From positions 1 through 6,537 of the forward strand of contig WQTY01000125.1 in the NCBI GenBank assembly GCA_009786045.1: a DNA stretch of 6,537 nucleotides, written 5' to 3'. Below the pieces are notes generated by a model, which saw nothing but the letters and a program-made list of their open reading frames with translations, had not been told where the DNA came from and searched no databases. The DNA comes from Pseudomonadota bacterium (lineage in GTDB: Bacteria; Myxococcota_A; Bradymonadia; UBA4248). The position numbers and the translations under genes are program-made. How positions within the stretch are numbered: the stretch's first letter is position 1; every line of letters starts with the position of its first letter. Below are positions 5,062 through 6,537 of the stretch, in pieces.

Positions 5062-6537
5062 TCATCCCTCCGAAGAAACTTCTATCGGAGCCTTTGGCGA
5101 CGCCGCACGGCGACAGCTTTTGCTTAAAATGAGCTTGCGATCCAGTGTACGATAGCCAATGGCTTCTGCCAGATGATGGCGGGCAATCACGGGAGAGGCC
5201 TCCATGTCAGCAACAGTCCGGGCAACTTTCAGAATTCGATGATAGGCTCTTGCGCTCATCCCGAGCTTATCAATCGCTCGCCGCATGAGGGTATGCCCAT
5301 CACCGTCGATGTTGCAATGCTGCCGCATCTCGGCCATGCCCATTTGCGCATTGCTGCGAATCCCGGAACCTTCAAAACGCTGCCTCTGTATCTCCCGGCA
5401 TCGCTCGACCCGCGCACGAATCACATCCGAACTTTCTTCCGAAACCTGCTGCTGAATCTCATCGTATGAAATTTCGGCGATTTCGATCTGGAGGTCAATG
5501 CGATCTAAAAGAGGGCCGGATATTCTGGACTGATATTTAAGGATGCTCTCTTCCCGGCAGATACAGACCTTGCGCGTGCTCCCCAAATGCCCGCACGGGC
5601 AGGCATTCATCGAAGCCACGAGCATGAACTGCGAAGGGAATCGAACGGACTGCAATCGCCTCGTAATCTGGATACCGCCATCTTCCAGAGGCTGACGCAG
5701 AACTTCGAGAACGTTTCGCCGAAATTCGGGCAGCTCATCGAGAAACAAAACGCCATGATGGGCAAGCGAAATTTCACCGGGCTTCGGATGAGGCGTCCCT
5801 CCGCCCGCCAGCCCTACATCGCTGATAGAATGATGCGGTGCTCTGAACGGTCTGTGCGCCACAAAACTCCCTCCCGCAAGATGACCGGATATGCTGTACA
5901 GTGCCGTCACTTCGAGCGCTTCGTCGAATGTCATCGGAGGCAAAATCGACGCAAGACGCTGCGCCAGCATGGTCTTTCCAGAACCCGGCGGCCCAATGAA
6001 AAGAAGATTATGCCCGCCGCTTGCAGCAATTTCAAGTGCTCGCTTGGGAAGCCTCTGCCCGCTAACCTCCGCCATGTCTTTCCCCCCGGTATACAGCCCG
6101 GCGCGCCTGCTGACACGCGTAAACCCGGGAAGACCCGCACCCGATTTGATCCCCAGATAACACTCCCGCAGGCTTGAGGGACAATAGATGTCGATACCCT
6201 CCACAAGGGCAGCCTCGGCCGCGTTCTCGGGCGCAATGATCACTGCTCTGAGGCCTTCCCGGCGAGCCGCCAGAACCAAAGGCAACACCCCGCGAATGGG
6301 GCGCAGTTCGCCCGTCAGCCCCAACTCCGCCATGATCATGGTTTCGGCAAAAAACGCCCTGATCTTTGGCTCACCGCCAAACTCTCCCGTGGCACTCAAA
6401 ATCGCCAGCGCAATGGGGAGATCATACGCCGAACCGTCCTTTCGGACATCTGCCGGCGCCAGATTGAGCGTAATACAGGCCGAGGGAAAGTAGAGGTTGG
6501 ATTCCATAAAAGCAGACCGAACCCGCACTTTAGACTC
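5062..6537 (-). CDS. comM: ComM/YifB-type Mg-chelatase-like AAA+ ATPase (5' end outside window)
   Basis: 491 residues are visible; the frame is open to the window edge, where it reads ESKVRVRSAF, a conserved site about 40-45 residues into family members. The true start therefore lies beyond 6537, and the GTG at 6528 is internal. Visible parts, numbered from the edge: N-terminal Lon-protease-like ChlI domain with LNLAPADVRKDGSAYDLPIA (about 24-43); Walker A GPPGSGKT (182-189); FRAPHHSISDVGLAGGG (231-247); Walker B GVLFLDELPEF (262-272); two Cys pairs CPC and CIC (313/315 and 325/327); SGPLLDRID (340-348) with the probable arginine finger; and C-terminal helical domain ending AEAIGYRTLDRK. A basic tail of about 23 residues follows. 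ComM of Vibrio cholerae is a hexameric helicase that extends heteroduplex by branch migration in natural transformation. The gene is also widespread in non-competent bacteria. Confidence 0.95.
   Translation of the reverse strand, partial: ESKVRVRSAFMESNLYFPSACITLNLAPADVRKDGSAYDLPIALAILSATGEFGGEPKIRAFFAETMIMAELGLTGELRPIRGVLPLVLAARREGLRAVIIAPENAAEAALVEGIDIYCPSSLRECYLGIKSGAGLPGFTRVSRRAGLYTGGKDMAEVSGQRLPKRALEIAASGGHNLLFIGPPGSGKTMLAQRLASILPPMTFDEALEVTALYSISGHLAGGSFVAHRPFRAPHHSISDVGLAGGGTPHPKPGEISLAHHGVLFLDELPEFRRNVLEVLRQPLEDGGIQITRRLQSVRFPSQFMLVASMNACPCGHLGSTRKVCICREESILKYQSRISGPLLDRIDLQIEIAEISYDEIQQQVSEESSDVIRARVERCREIQRQRFEGSGIRSNAQMGMAEMRQHCNIDGDGHTLMRRAIDKLGMSARAYHRILKVARTVADMEASPVIARHHLAEAIGYRTLDRKLILSKSCRRAASPKAPIEVSSEG

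Noticed and set aside
6526..6528. GTG at 6528 as the start of comM
   Set aside because: The preceding codons up to the window edge read Glu-Ser-Lys, continuing the conserved family sequence, so the gene begins outside the window.

Overview
The window reads as an ordinary stretch of bacterial chromosome carrying five protein-coding genes, two intergenic palindromic repeats and one unusual cell-surface gene. Two features of the surface protein point to a myxobacterium-like lineage (Myxococcota, Bradymonadota or a relative of the old Deltaproteobacteria). It has tandem 8-cysteine repeats built on a CGxDGCGGxCGxC core, and it ends in a Gly-Cys, hydrophobic segment, Arg-rich tail of the MYXO-CTERM type. 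This placement is an inference from protein architecture; no rRNA or other strong marker is present. GC content looks moderate by eye and was not computed.

Layout from left to right. Positions 1-210 hold no gene but contain copy A of a palindromic repeat with a second hairpin element nested in it. A diverged ADP-ribosylglycohydrolase-family gene (211-1269, minus strand) follows. It is divergent from rsmI (1451-2302, plus strand), the 16S rRNA 2'-O-methyltransferase, across a 181-base region. rsmI carries a run of ten C directly after its start codon. Copy B of the palindromic repeat lies between the converging ends of rsmI and the next gene.

The minus-strand group on the right, read in the direction of transcription, is comM/yifB (6537-5062, its 5' end cut by the window edge), a gap of 80 bases with a probable extended -10 promoter, a membrane-anchored beta-propeller-like protein (4981-4148), and an M23 metallopeptidase (4151-2382). 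The peptidase has nine Cys-rich repeats and a C-terminal sorting-like signal. The propeller and peptidase genes overlap by ATGA, so they are very probably translated together and may act together at the cell envelope.

The rest is housekeeping: ComM serves recombination and transformation, and RsmI serves ribosome modification. The points most worth attention are the two-gene envelope operon with its repeat-rich peptidase, the poly-C tract in rsmI, the paired repeats with compensating stem changes, and the altered metal-site motifs of the ADP-ribosylglycohydrolase homologue. I see no tRNA, rRNA, CRISPR array, insertion sequence or transposase gene.
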